This document shows, in pieces, positions 50,919 through 60,072 of a stretch of 64,000 nucleotides of DNA. A model generated the notes under the pieces. The model saw only the letters and a list, made by a program, of their open reading frames with translations. It had not been told where the DNA came from and ran no database searches. Both the position numbers and the translations under genes were made by a program. The stretch comes from an uncultured Anaeromusa sp. GTDB lineage: Bacteria; Bacillota; Negativicutes; Anaeromusales; Anaeromusaceae. Position 1 is the stretch's first letter, and every line of letters begins with the position of its first letter. The DNA lies in the NCBI RefSeq assembly GCF_963668665.1, contig NZ_OY764901.1, positions 248,001 to 312,000 of the forward strand. The letters run 5' to 3'.

Positions 50919-53900
50919 TCGGATTTTTGTCTCAATGCCAACAATTTTACGTTTTTCTTCATTAGTAGCTGCAAAAAAGCTTACATTTCGATTCAACTCA
51001 TATTTTGCCTCCCACGTATACAGCTTATTGTCCTGGTTGGTCGTATAGGTTACATACAACTGCGGCGTCAAGTACTTGCCCAAGCGAGCATTATAGCTTT
51101 TTTCTACATCCTCTTCCGTAGTATCTTTGCGTTTCAGCCATATATTCCCTAAAGCATAGCCCCGAATCATACGAAATTCATCCAGTCCCAATAAGTCACG
51201 CAGCGAATCTTCTACGTCACTGACCAGCCTAACTTCCAAGCCGGTACTAAAAAGGTCGTATACTTGCTCTGTACCAAGAGAGCTGCTGATACGGCCAAGC
51301 CCGGCCACTCCTGTATTGCGCCCTCGCAAGGTCAACATTTTGATGATTTCATCCTGCCCCATCGCCGGCTCTGAACGAAGCTGCAGTTCCATACTCTCCG
51401 CCGGCCCTGTAATGCCTAGAAAAACAACATTTTGTTGGTAAACTGTTGTCGCCCGCAGCAGCAACACGGGTAAAAAAGTTCCCCGGCGTCCAAATTCCGC
51501 TTTGGCCACATTCACCTTAAAGGGAGTTCTCAAATATTTCACAGTCCCCCTTGTAGCATGCACTTCTCCCTGTAAATGCGGCGTTTGCAGCGTCCCTCCC
51601 GCATGAACAGCGCCTTCTAATTCCATATCATAGAGCAAGGGATTATAGAGGCGCGCGCCACGCTCTACTTGAAAGTCTACATCCAAACCTAAATCCCAAC
51701 CCCACGAAGTATTACTATCAACGAGAGGAATGTTGACGCTATTGCCCTTGCCAATGGTGATCGCACCGTTCAGCTTAGGAGAACCATGATCCGGAAGCAA
51801 TTGCAGCTGCCCAGATAAAGGACCTTTAAAGTATTCGCTATCAATCTTGGCTTTATCCAAGTTTAGCTGCAACTGGTAAGCAACAAGCTCACGCCCTTGC
51901 AAATGAGCTTTCCCTGTTGCCGCAACTGTACCATTTCCCAAATGGCCCCGCAAATCTGTCAAAGACAGTTCTGTACCATCGAAGTCCATTTTGAGATGTA
52001 CATCGGACAACGGTTCTTTTAAACCTTTAACTTTTACAATCCCTTTTGGCACTTCCACCTCGCCGTACCACAATGGCTGAGACCAAGTCCCTCCTAAACG
52101 CACTTCTCCTGTTAAAGGTCCTTCCGCCCAGGCTACTTGCGGCAACATTAACGGCAGCATGCCCAAATTGGCTTCGTTCAAATTTAACCGCAAATCCATT
52201 GGACCATCGACGCCATCGCCCCGTAGCGCCGCCACCGGCACAGTCCCCCTGACCCGAGCCCGATACGGCCCGCTAGCTAACGACGCCTGTTCCACTTCGA
52301 TCTTTTTCTGATCAATCAACAACAGCGCTGTGGCTGAATCAAAGGATACGCCGCCAAACGTCCCTTGCGAGATTCCTATCGACAAGTTCACAAAAGGTTT
52401 ATCCGCCGGCCCGGACAACTGAGCGACAAAATCCAAATTCCCCTTAGCGGAAAGCTTTGGGAAAAACCAGGTTGTTAAAAGACCTGCATCCAACCCAGTT
52501 CCGCCAACTTCCAGCTGATAATCTCCTTTTAAGTCCGCACTTCCCTGGGCCACCAGCTTGCCATTTGCTCCTTGTTTAGCCTCAAAACGATGGATGGTAA
52601 CCACACTGCCTATTTGGCTGACATGAATATCCGCTTCTTCCACCGGATACCCTCTAAGCAAACCTTCCTGTAAATGACCATGTAAGTCCAAGCTGGGCAC
52701 GCCGACCTCGCCGCCTATACGCACGACGCCATCTAAGCGGCCGTCCACACCAGAATCGGCGATACTCAAAACAGGCAGCAACTGAGCTAAATGGCTGTGT
52801 TGGACTTCCAGGAAACCATCAACCACGCCATTTTCTAAATTAGCATCGCCACGGAAAGAAATAGTTCCCTGTCCCAGTTGCGCGGAAAATTGAGGTATGC
52901 TTACATAAGAAGCAACGCTCTCCACATGGCTTTTTACATTTTGTACCTTCTGCCCGTTTAAAGTTAGTTCAGGAACCGATAGATCGCCGGAAAAAGTAGG
53001 CCGGCTTCGTGTACCGCCAACCATACCGCTAAAGCTGACCAACCCCTTCACCGGATAGGGGTAATGTACCTGAATTTGCGCCAACTCAAGATCGTTGGCT
53101 TCTACCCGGAACGCTAAGTTCCCATGCGCATCCATAGACCCTTTTGCTCTAAGGCGCGCCCGCAAAATATTCAGCAGCAATTCATCCAGATCCAGGCTTC
53201 CATCTTCGTGCAAAGCATATTTACCGCTCAAACGCGAAAAGAAATACGGTGCCGCCTCAGGTTCCGTACGAAAAGACCCGTCACGCAAAATGAACTGCCC
53301 GCGTACAACAGGCGTTGTCATAGTGCCGCTAATCTGCATGGTGTTTTCCAATTTTCCCGTTACCAAAGCCGCCACGCCGGTTGCCGGCAGCAATTCCTCA
53401 AGACGAGCTTCCTTGCTTATCGCTTCCAAGGCCAGCTTGCGTTGGCCTCGCCATTCCAAATTTCCTCGCAGTACATGCTCTGCTTGGCCCCGTTGCAACA
53501 TACCTTGCCGTAATTCCAGTCGGTCGCCGACAATATCAGCTTGTGCAAACAGCGAATCGTAGGGCGCTCCGGCCAATTCACCGGAGCTAGCTTTCAGTTC
53601 CAATACGCCCTGCGGCTGTTTCCAATTGCCAGCAAGCTGCAAGGCTATATCGGCTCGGCCTGAAAACGGTTTCCCTTGAAGAAGCGGTTGCAGTCGTTCC
53701 AGCGGCAACTGGCTGCCAAAGAACTGCAACTGCACTTCTTCCCCGCGAAGATTTCCAATGCCAGCCAGACTGCCTCCCCCGATTTCGCCCTGCAATTGCA
53801 CATCTTGGCCGTCGTCGTGTTGAACCAGCACCGCGGTAAGACTTTCCGCCGCAACACCTTGCCAGCTTCCCGCACGCACCTCCAGCGTCCCCTGCAGTAC

Positions 53901-55322
53901 TGACGGACGTGTCCCCCAGCCTTTTCCTTCCATATAGCCGTCTACGCTGAGCATGCCATCTACGCCTTGTTTGGCCAGCTCTGGAACCAACGAAGCTAAA
54001 GAAGGCAAGGACAGATTTCTTCCTTGGCAGGCCAGTCTATAACGCTGGTCCTTCCATTGCAGCCAGCCGCTTCCTTTGAGCAAGCCCCCGGCTACATCTC
54101 CCTCAAAAGAAAGCACTGTTAATTGTTCCAAATCTGCTTGCAGCCTTGCTTCAGCCCGCTCCATAGATATTCCGCCAAGATCCGCCTTATGCAATTCCAC
54201 TGTTCCCGCTACCTGCGGCTGCTTAAGCGAACCACTCAACTGCAAATCAAACCCAGCATCACCAGCCATGGCGATCACGATATTGGGTACATATGATTTC
54301 AACTTTGCCAGATCCACATGATCCGCTTTACTTTGTAAATCAAAGGTCAACTGCTCCAGTTTTCCAAATTCCCCAGCCGCCCCCCGCGGTAAATGAAGAT
54401 AGCCGCGCACCACCGCCGACTGCCCTGCCGCTTTGCCGCGTAAGGCCACATACGCCTTATGCTCATTTTCTTTATGCAAAGAAGCCAAGGTCACCATGCC
54501 ATTTACATCTTCCACAGGAACACCGGCGATCTCGGCAGACACATGTTCCAGCTGCGCATCCAAATTGACAGCCGGCCGGCCGCTGCCTTCCTGTCGCAAA
54601 AAAATCCCAGCCTGCGAAATGCTGCCAGTAAGATTTTTTATCTGAGCCTCTGCAGGCAATAGCGGCGCCAACTGAGAAAGAGCCAGTTGCGGAACCTGAA
54701 GGTTTACCAGCCCCTGTCCTTCATCGTTCCAGCGGCCTTGGGCCGTCAGCTCCTGTCCGTCAAAAACGGTCTTCAAATCCAATACGGTTTTGGATTCTTC
54801 GCTGATATGCACCGAGCCGGCCAAGTTTTCCAATTTCCACGCCCCTCGCGGCAATGAAATATGTACAGTTCCTTCTACCAAGATAATATCTGCATCCAAC
54901 CGGCTTTCCCCTTCCGGACGCTGGCGCAAAAACTCCTCCCAGGGCCATGTTCCCTGTGAGTCTTGCTCAATGAACACGCGAGGCTGCTCCACCTTTATCT
55001 CCGAAACCGCTTTAACCGGTTCCAACTGCCCCAAGGCCCGCAATGGATTTAGCTTCACCTCTATGCGCTGCGCGGTCAGTAAAGTCACTCCTCCCGGTGC
55101 CGCAGTTCGCAGCTCGGTATCGCGCAAAACCACCGACAGCGGCGTTTCCCAGGAAACAGAGCCTACCGACAGTTCTCCCCCTAAGGACGCACTGAGCTGC
55201 TGCACTACGCCAGGACGAGCCTCCTCCAGCCAGGTTGCACTCCACTGGTATATTCCCCAAAAAAGAAGGAGGGTCACTGCAGCTAAAACACTCGCCCCTT
55301 GTACCAAGCGACGTTTGTTCAC
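50913..55322 (-). CDS. tamB: TamB-like translocation/assembly protein
   Basis: 1469 residues. One N-terminal membrane helix (ASVLAAVTLLLFWGIYQW) is followed by a very long AsmA/TamB beta-rich periplasmic rod and a C-terminal DUF490 domain (about 1220-1469; YLRTPFKVNVAKAEFGRRGT, MGQDEIIKMLTLRGRN). TamB-type proteins bridge the envelope and are implicated in phospholipid transport and barrel protein assembly. Start is GTG with AGGAGG at 8 bases. It follows tolC by 26 bp. Confidence 0.92.
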   Translation of the reverse strand: MNKRRLVQGASVLAAVTLLLFWGIYQWSATWLEEARPGVVQQLSASLGGELSVGSVSWETPLSVVLRDTELRTAAPGGVTLLTAQRIEVKLNPLRALGQLEPVKAVSEIKVEQPRVFIEQDSQGTWPWEEFLRQRPEGESRLDADIILVEGTVHISLPRGAWKLENLAGSVHISEESKTVLDLKTVFDGQELTAQGRWNDEGQGLVNLQVPQLALSQLAPLLPAEAQIKNLTGSISQAGIFLRQEGSGRPAVNLDAQLEHVSAEIAGVPVEDVNGMVTLASLHKENEHKAYVALRGKAAGQSAVVRGYLHLPRGAAGEFGKLEQLTFDLQSKADHVDLAKLKSYVPNIVIAMAGDAGFDLQLSGSLKQPQVAGTVELHKADLGGISMERAEARLQADLEQLTVLSFEGDVAGGLLKGSGWLQWKDQRYRLACQGRNLSLPSLASLVPELAKQGVDGMLSVDGYMEGKGWGTRPSVLQGTLEVRAGSWQGVAAESLTAVLVQHDDGQDVQLQGEIGGGSLAGIGNLRGEEVQLQFFGSQLPLERLQPLLQGKPFSGRADIALQLAGNWKQPQGVLELKASSGELAGAPYDSLFAQADIVGDRLELRQGMLQRGQAEHVLRGNLEWRGQRKLALEAISKEARLEELLPATGVAALVTGKLENTMQISGTMTTPVVRGQFILRDGSFRTEPEAAPYFFSRLSGKYALHEDGSLDLDELLLNILRARLRAKGSMDAHGNLAFRVEANDLELAQIQVHYPYPVKGLVSFSGMVGGTRSRPTFSGDLSVPELTLNGQKVQNVKSHVESVASYVSIPQFSAQLGQGTISFRGDANLENGVVDGFLEVQHSHLAQLLPVLSIADSGVDGRLDGVVRIGGEVGVPSLDLHGHLQEGLLRGYPVEEADIHVSQIGSVVTIHRFEAKQGANGKLVAQGSADLKGDYQLEVGGTGLDAGLLTTWFFPKLSAKGNLDFVAQLSGPADKPFVNLSIGISQGTFGGVSFDSATALLLIDQKKIEVEQASLASGPYRARVRGTVPVAALRGDGVDGPMDLRLNLNEANLGMLPLMLPQVAWAEGPLTGEVRLGGTWSQPLWYGEVEVPKGIVKVKGLKEPLSDVHLKMDFDGTELSLTDLRGHLGNGTVAATGKAHLQGRELVAYQLQLNLDKAKIDSEYFKGPLSGQLQLLPDHGSPKLNGAITIGKGNSVNIPLVDSNTSWGWDLGLDVDFQVERGARLYNPLLYDMELEGAVHAGGTLQTPHLQGEVHATRGTVKYLRTPFKVNVAKAEFGRRGTFLPVLLLRATTVYQQNVVFLGITGPAESMELQLRSEPAMGQDEIIKMLTLRGRNTGVAGLGRISSSLGTEQVYDLFSTGLEVRLVSDVEDSLRDLLGLDEFRMIRGYALGNIWLKRKDTTEEDVEKSYNARLGKYLTPQLYVTYTTNQDNKLYTWEAKYELNRNVSFFAATNEEKRKIVGIETKIRF

Positions 55323-55348
55323 ACTCGTCCCCTCCTTTCTCTCCCTAT

Positions 55349-56638
55349 CTATTTACGAGCAACAGGAATCCCCATCGCTTTTTCCAATTTCGCCTTGCTG
55401 GTGTTGTAGTCGTATAAGGCTTGAATATAGTTGGTTTTCGCCTGTGTCAACGCTACCTGCGAATCCATTACATCCAAGTTGGTGCCTACGCCAGCGCTGT
55501 AGCGAACTTGAGCAATTTTATAATCTTCTTCAGCTTGTAAAACCGCCACTTTGGTCGTATCAATGCGCTTTTCCGCTTCCTGCATGTTTAAATAAGCCTG
55601 GCGCACTTCCAGATGAGCGGCATCACGCGTCTTGCGCATCTGCTCCTGCGCTTTTTCCACCGATGCCTTAGCCTGGCTAATTTTTGCATCGGTCAAACCG
55701 GAATCAAATACATTCCAGTTAGTAGTAACATAAACGCGCCAGTTACTATTGTTGTCTCCGGGAAAAGCGTCATCATAAAAATCGTACAATGAAGACAAAG
55801 CAACAGTAGGCTTTTTACCGCTTTGCGCAATTTGCACGCCTTTCACAGTCGAAGTCAAAGAATCTTTGGCCTGCAGTACATCTGGACGATTCTTTAAAGC
55901 ATAGTCGATACAGTCTATCATCGACTGCTCATATTTCTGATATGCCAGTTCCTCCTTCAATGTAATCTTCGTGTCCAAGGGCAGTCCAATTACATTATTG
56001 AGAGAAGAAACCGACACCTCATAAGTGTTGTCCGCTTTAATCAGCGTCTGCTTGGCATTGGCCAATTCTACTTCGGAACGCAGCACATCGGACTTGGCTA
56101 CAGTACCAACATTAAATTGCGCCTGCACATTTTTCAAATGCGCTTCCAGGCGTTCCACCGACTCTTTATCCACTTGAACCATATTGCTGGCTTGCAGCAC
56201 GTCATAATAGCCGGTTGTTGCATCAAGCTTCATCTGCTGCCAAGCCTGTTCCACGCTCAGGTTTGCCGAATGCACGCCTACCTTGGCTTGATCAATGGAC
56301 CCTTCCAGCTGCCCGCCCGTATAAAGAGGCACCGTCATAGTCACTGTATTTTCGTACAAGTTTTCAGTATACGATGAACTATAGTTTCCGCCGCGACGAT
56401 TGTCAGTATGTGTATAGTTCAACACTGGCATACGTCCGGCCCGCGCCTGCCGCAAAGCGCCTTCCGCCTTTTTCTGATCCGCCAATGCCATTTGGCCGGT
56501 CGGATTAGTAGCCAGGGCCTTTTCAATCGCTTCCTGCAACGTCAAATCAACGTCAGCCGCCCATGCAGTTTGCCCGCACAACAACCCGCTTACCAGCATT
56601 GCTGTCATCACTGTTTTCCAACCTTTACGTTTCTGCAC
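55349..56638 (-). CDS. tolC: TolC-family outer-membrane channel protein
   Basis: 429 residues. Signal peptide (TAMLVSGLLCGQTAWAAD), then two TolC repeats each with helical hairpins and barrel strands: LTLQEAIEKALATNPTGQMA, DATTGYYDVLQASNMVQVDK and YSAGVGTNLDVMDSQVALTQ. Trimer forming a channel-tunnel for efflux or secretion. Start is GTG at 56638 with AAGGAGG 7 bases upstream. A consensus promoter lies 100 bases upstream. Confidence 0.9.
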   Translation of the reverse strand: MQKRKGWKTVMTAMLVSGLLCGQTAWAADVDLTLQEAIEKALATNPTGQMALADQKKAEGALRQARAGRMPVLNYTHTDNRRGGNYSSSYTENLYENTVTMTVPLYTGGQLEGSIDQAKVGVHSANLSVEQAWQQMKLDATTGYYDVLQASNMVQVDKESVERLEAHLKNVQAQFNVGTVAKSDVLRSEVELANAKQTLIKADNTYEVSVSSLNNVIGLPLDTKITLKEELAYQKYEQSMIDCIDYALKNRPDVLQAKDSLTSTVKGVQIAQSGKKPTVALSSLYDFYDDAFPGDNNSNWRVYVTTNWNVFDSGLTDAKISQAKASVEKAQEQMRKTRDAAHLEVRQAYLNMQEAEKRIDTTKVAVLQAEEDYKIAQVRYSAGVGTNLDVMDSQVALTQAKTNYIQALYDYNTSKAKLEKAMGIPVARK

Positions 56639-56736
56639 CTTGCATCCTCCTTCATATTCCAAGCCGTGTTATAAACTCAATCTCATTTTTATTGCGCCAC
56701 CGTCTGACCAAGCAGTCAGCACAGCATAGCTTCTCC

Positions 56737-56766
56737 ATTATACGAGCGTTTTTTCTTGCTTGTCAA
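56737..56766 (-). promoter_or_regulatory. consensus sigma-A promoter for tolC-tamB
   Basis: TTGACA, 18 bp, TATAAT on the minus strand; both hexamers are perfect. Transcription would start about 90 bases before the tolC GTG. Confidence 0.88.
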
Positions 56767-56793
56767 TGCTCTCCTCCCACCCTCAACTTCCTT

Positions 56794-58083
56794 TTAAAAA
56801 GAAGTCCTAACACCAAAATAGGTGGTTTCGCGCGTATTCTTACCGGCGCTGTCCGTCTGGCCCACTAGCCAGGTCTGCGGCGCAATGCGCCACTGACTGC
56901 GCACTTTCCATCGCAAATCATTAGGGTCATAGGCATCCACGGAAACAATCCAGTTTTTGCTCAAATGGTTATCCACACCCAGTCCCAGCTTACTATCCAT
57001 CAAGCCCGCCCTAAAGTCAAGATCGCCATTGCGCCGTCCCATTTGCAAGGTAGTCTTAGTTCCTTCTCCCAAATTGGAAAAGCCCAGCAAGGCAAAGTCC
57101 TTTTCCGAGGTATCCAACCGCAAGTCGATATCCGTCCGATATTTCCGTTGCTCTGGATTATAGAAGAAATCAACATCGCCGCCGATCTTCATAGAGTCAA
57201 ATTTGCCCAACATTCGATTGGCCTTTTCACTGGCTTCCCTGGCATTGCGCAAGGTTGCTTTGATATTACGGCTTGTTTCCGGATCGCTTGCAATCCCGTC
57301 CAACGAAGTAGCGATACTTTCAATTCGCGCGCTGGCATTTTTCATGTTGTGCAGCATTTCGCGCATATCCCGGGCGGTTTCGCCGTTATTATCCAGCGTA
57401 GCCACCATGGTATCCACCCGCGCAGACAAATTGCGAAGATTTTCTGACATCACTTGTAAGTTCCCCACCATGGTACGAATGTCGCTTTCGTTCTGCACCG
57501 CCATACGCGCCAGCGCAGCCGTAAGCTCTTCCATGTTTTGAGCAATCGCTTTCGAACGTAAAAGCGCTTGCTTTAAGGAATCTTTTACTGCCGGGTCCCC
57601 CACTAAATCATTAAAATGCGCCAACAGCGTCCTCATTTCCGCCATTGTTTTGTCGGCGGATGCCATGACGGAATCGATTCCCTGCGCCTCCGCGCCGACC
57701 ACAACCTCTCCTGGATGCAGATTATGCTCGCTAGGTTTGTTCGGCGGTAAAATCGTTATGTACTTTTCTCCTAAAAGTCCTTCTGAAGCAATAGTAAAGA
57801 CAGACCCGCGCGGAATTCGCACATGGTCAAAAATACGCAAGTTTACCGTCACGCCGGTAGTCGTCATTTCCACCGACTGCACACGCCCCACATCTACGCC
57901 CGCATAACGAACAATGGCCCCATCTTTAAGGCCGCCGACCTGACTGAATACAGCTTGAATCGGATAGCCTTTGGTCGTTAGGCTAAAGCCTCCCAAGTAC
58001 ATAATCATCAGGGCCAGCAGTACCGCTGCCGCTATGGTAGCCGCACCAACCTTCACTTCCGTGCTATTCGTGCTTGCCTTCAC
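56794..58083 (-). CDS. mlaD: MlaD with fused C-terminal beta-barrel
   Basis: 429 residues, more than twice E. coli MlaD (183). N-terminal membrane helix (about 12-32), MCE domain (about 38-120; VGGLKDGAIVRYAGVDVGRV), a long helical region (about 130-300) and aromatic strands ending YFGVRTSF, an outer-membrane barrel end. One protein could thus span both membranes. Such MlaD has been described in Veillonella. Start is GTG inside mlaF with AGGAGG 7 bases upstream. Confidence 0.9.
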   Translation of the reverse strand: MKASTNSTEVKVGAATIAAAVLLALMIMYLGGFSLTTKGYPIQAVFSQVGGLKDGAIVRYAGVDVGRVQSVEMTTTGVTVNLRIFDHVRIPRGSVFTIASEGLLGEKYITILPPNKPSEHNLHPGEVVVGAEAQGIDSVMASADKTMAEMRTLLAHFNDLVGDPAVKDSLKQALLRSKAIAQNMEELTAALARMAVQNESDIRTMVGNLQVMSENLRNLSARVDTMVATLDNNGETARDMREMLHNMKNASARIESIATSLDGIASDPETSRNIKATLRNAREASEKANRMLGKFDSMKIGGDVDFFYNPEQRKYRTDIDLRLDTSEKDFALLGFSNLGEGTKTTLQMGRRNGDLDFRAGLMDSKLGLGVDNHLSKNWIVSVDAYDPNDLRWKVRSQWRIAPQTWLVGQTDSAGKNTRETTYFGVRTSF

Positions 58084-58858
58084 TCAACATCCTCCTCATG
58101 GCGGCCGTCCCCGGCCGTTTCATTCCATGAATAAACTGATAGACAACAGGATCTGCCGTCTCTTGCATCCGTTCTTTCGTATCAACGGCAATGACTTTTC
58201 CTTCATGTAACATGGCAATCCGATCTGCAATGCGCATGGCGCTGTTCATATAGTGCGTAACCACTACCGAAGTCACTCCAGTCATACGTCGGGCCCCTAA
58301 AATCAGCCTGTCTATTTTCTCTGTCATCACTGGGTCCAAGCCTGCTGCCGGTTCATCATACAAGACTACTTCCGGGTTATTGGCAATGGCTCTAGCCAAG
58401 CTAACCCTTTTCTTCATGCCCCCCGACAGTTGCCCTGGCAACAGGTCTTCCCGCCCAACCAAGCCTACCATACGTAGTTTACGCCGAACGATCTTGGTTA
58501 TTTCTTCTTCCCCCAGTTTCGTATGCTGTCGCAAGCCAAAGGCTACATTATCGCCTACCGTCATAGAGTCAAATAGAGCCGAATACTGAAAGACCATGCC
58601 CATGCGCAAACGAACTTGATTCATAGCCTCTTCGTCCAGCTGCGTTACATCCTCCCCCAGCACCCAAATGCGACCGCTCGTCGGCTTAGCCAAGCCGATG
58701 ATCAAACGCAGCAGCGTACTCTTGCCTGACCCGCTAGGGCCGATAATGACAAAAATCTCACCTTTATGGATTTCTAAGTTAACATCGCGCAAAATATGTC
58801 GGCCATCCCACTGGACATTGACATCTTCCAGGCGAATCACAGGTTCTCCCACACCCAC
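58064..58858 (-). CDS. mlaF: phospholipid transport ATPase MlaF
   Basis: 264 residues. Walker A IGPSGSGKSTLLRL, signature LSGGMKKRVSLARA, Walker B EVVLYDEPAAGLDP, H-loop VVTHYM. It powers MlaE in lipid exchange. Starts at GTG; a second GTG at 58852 has better spacing to AGGTGG. Overlaps mlaD by 20 bp. Confidence 0.94.
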   Translation of the reverse strand: MGVGEPVIRLEDVNVQWDGRHILRDVNLEIHKGEIFVIIGPSGSGKSTLLRLIIGLAKPTSGRIWVLGEDVTQLDEEAMNQVRLRMGMVFQYSALFDSMTVGDNVAFGLRQHTKLGEEEITKIVRRKLRMVGLVGREDLLPGQLSGGMKKRVSLARAIANNPEVVLYDEPAAGLDPVMTEKIDRLILGARRMTGVTSVVVTHYMNSAMRIADRIAMLHEGKVIAVDTKERMQETADPVVYQFIHGMKRPGTAAMRRMLSEGKHE

Positions 58859-58871
58859 AGGCCACCTCGTT

Positions 58872-59648
58872 TCAACGATACAGAAGCAACGAAAGAAAAT
58901 AATTGCTCACAAATATTAAAATAATCGAATTGACAACCGAACCGGTCGTCGCTTTTCCGACGCCTTCGGCGCCAGCTTCCGCGTGCAAGCCTTTATAGCA
59001 TCCCGTTAAGGCGATAATCACGCCGAAAAAAGCCGCTTTCACCAAGCCGCCGGTAACATCATTCACCACGGCAAACACTTTAATAGAATTCAAAAATGTC
59101 TGCGAACCAATGCCTGCGTAAAAAGTAGCCACCAAATAGCCGCCAATGGTTCCGATCAAATCTGCAAACACCACAAGCATCGGCAACATGACAACCATCG
59201 CCAAAAGGCGGGGTACAACAAGATACGCCACCGGATTCGTCGCCATTACTCGTAATGCATCAATTTGCTCCGTTACCTTCATCGAGCCGATTTCAGCCGT
59301 AATGGCCGCACCTACACGACCGGCAACCACCACGCCTGTCAAAACCGGCGATAGCTCGCGGCCCATAGCAATGGCAATAACACCGCCCACTGAAGACTGC
59401 GCTCCATACTTAATAAATTCACTAGCCGTCTGAACCGTCATAACCATGCCGGTAAACAGCATAGTCAGCATGACAATCGGCAAGGAGTTCACTCCCAAAT
59501 GGGCCATTTGCTGCAGCGTATGACGCACGCTCGGTCGCTGTCGAAACAGCTGTCGAAACGTGTCCAGAGCCAAAAGGCTAAAACGGCCGCAACGCGCACA
59601 CGCGCCTAACACAGACCGACCAATTGCTCCAAAAAATTCTTCGACCAT
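58872..59648 (-). CDS. mlaE: phospholipid transport permease MlaE
   Basis: 258 residues, five or so membrane helices. MlaE family motifs: FTGMVMTVQTASEFIKYGA, GRELSPVLTGVVVAGRVGAA and EQIDALRVMATNPVAYLVVP. First gene of the mlaEFD unit, with AAAGGAGG before the ATG. MlaB and MlaC are not found nearby. Confidence 0.94.
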   Translation of the reverse strand: MVEEFFGAIGRSVLGACARCGRFSLLALDTFRQLFRQRPSVRHTLQQMAHLGVNSLPIVMLTMLFTGMVMTVQTASEFIKYGAQSSVGGVIAIAMGRELSPVLTGVVVAGRVGAAITAEIGSMKVTEQIDALRVMATNPVAYLVVPRLLAMVVMLPMLVVFADLIGTIGGYLVATFYAGIGSQTFLNSIKVFAVVNDVTGGLVKAAFFGVIIALTGCYKGLHAEAGAEGVGKATTGSVVNSIILIFVSNYFLSLLLYR

Positions 59649-59757
59649 GCGCCGCCTCCTTTTTGCCTACTTGCCAATTTTTTATAATTCCATACCGAGG
59701 GCGCACTTCCCTGCTAAGATGGTGAAATTTTTGGTGAAGAGGGGGCCAAAGTACGAA

Positions 59758-60004
59758 TTTTCAACAGGAGTAGAGGGAGTAGATGGAGGGTACCAAAGAG
59801 CATAATCGGAAAAGCAAGAGAGATTGCCGCGTCGCTACGCTCCTCGCAACGACGTGCAAAGCCTGCTGACAATACGCTAAGAAAGCAATCATCGCTCTAA
59901 CTAACTATCTTCTTTACGAGCAACCTGAAGCAACCTCCTCGTGCATTTCTTATATTAAAATCAAACTTCGTAACCCTCACTTTACTCACTCTACTCTTGT
60001 TAAA
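59758..60004. repeat. intergenic repeat with REP-like insert (locus 16)
   Basis: Left arm TTTCAACAGGAGTAGAGGG (59758-59793); REP element GATTGCCGCGTCGCTACGCT (59820-59856); right arm TTACTCACTCTACTCTTGTT (59968-60004). The 110 bases between REP and right arm show no gene. The region between 59649 and 59757 holds the mlaE ribosome site and a weak promoter-like pair (TTAGCA, 17 bp, TATGGA). Confidence 0.75.
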
Positions 60005-60034
60005 TCCATATTTTCCCGTATCTTTCTCCAGACA

Positions 60035-60069
60035 AGAAACTCCTGGCGCAAAATGCACCAGGAGTTTCT
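60035..60069 (-). terminator. hairpin after the S55-like gene
   Basis: AGAAACTCCTGG (60035-60046) pairs with CCAGGAGTTTCT (60058-60069), a 12-bp stem extended by inner GC pairs. On minus it is followed by only TGTCTGG, a poor T-run; the plus strand has a better one. Confidence 0.55.
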
Positions 60070-60072
60070 GTC

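Noticed and set aside
54790..55671. 293-codon plus-strand frame opposite tamB and tolC
   Set aside because: It crosses two real genes and has no domain or start signal.
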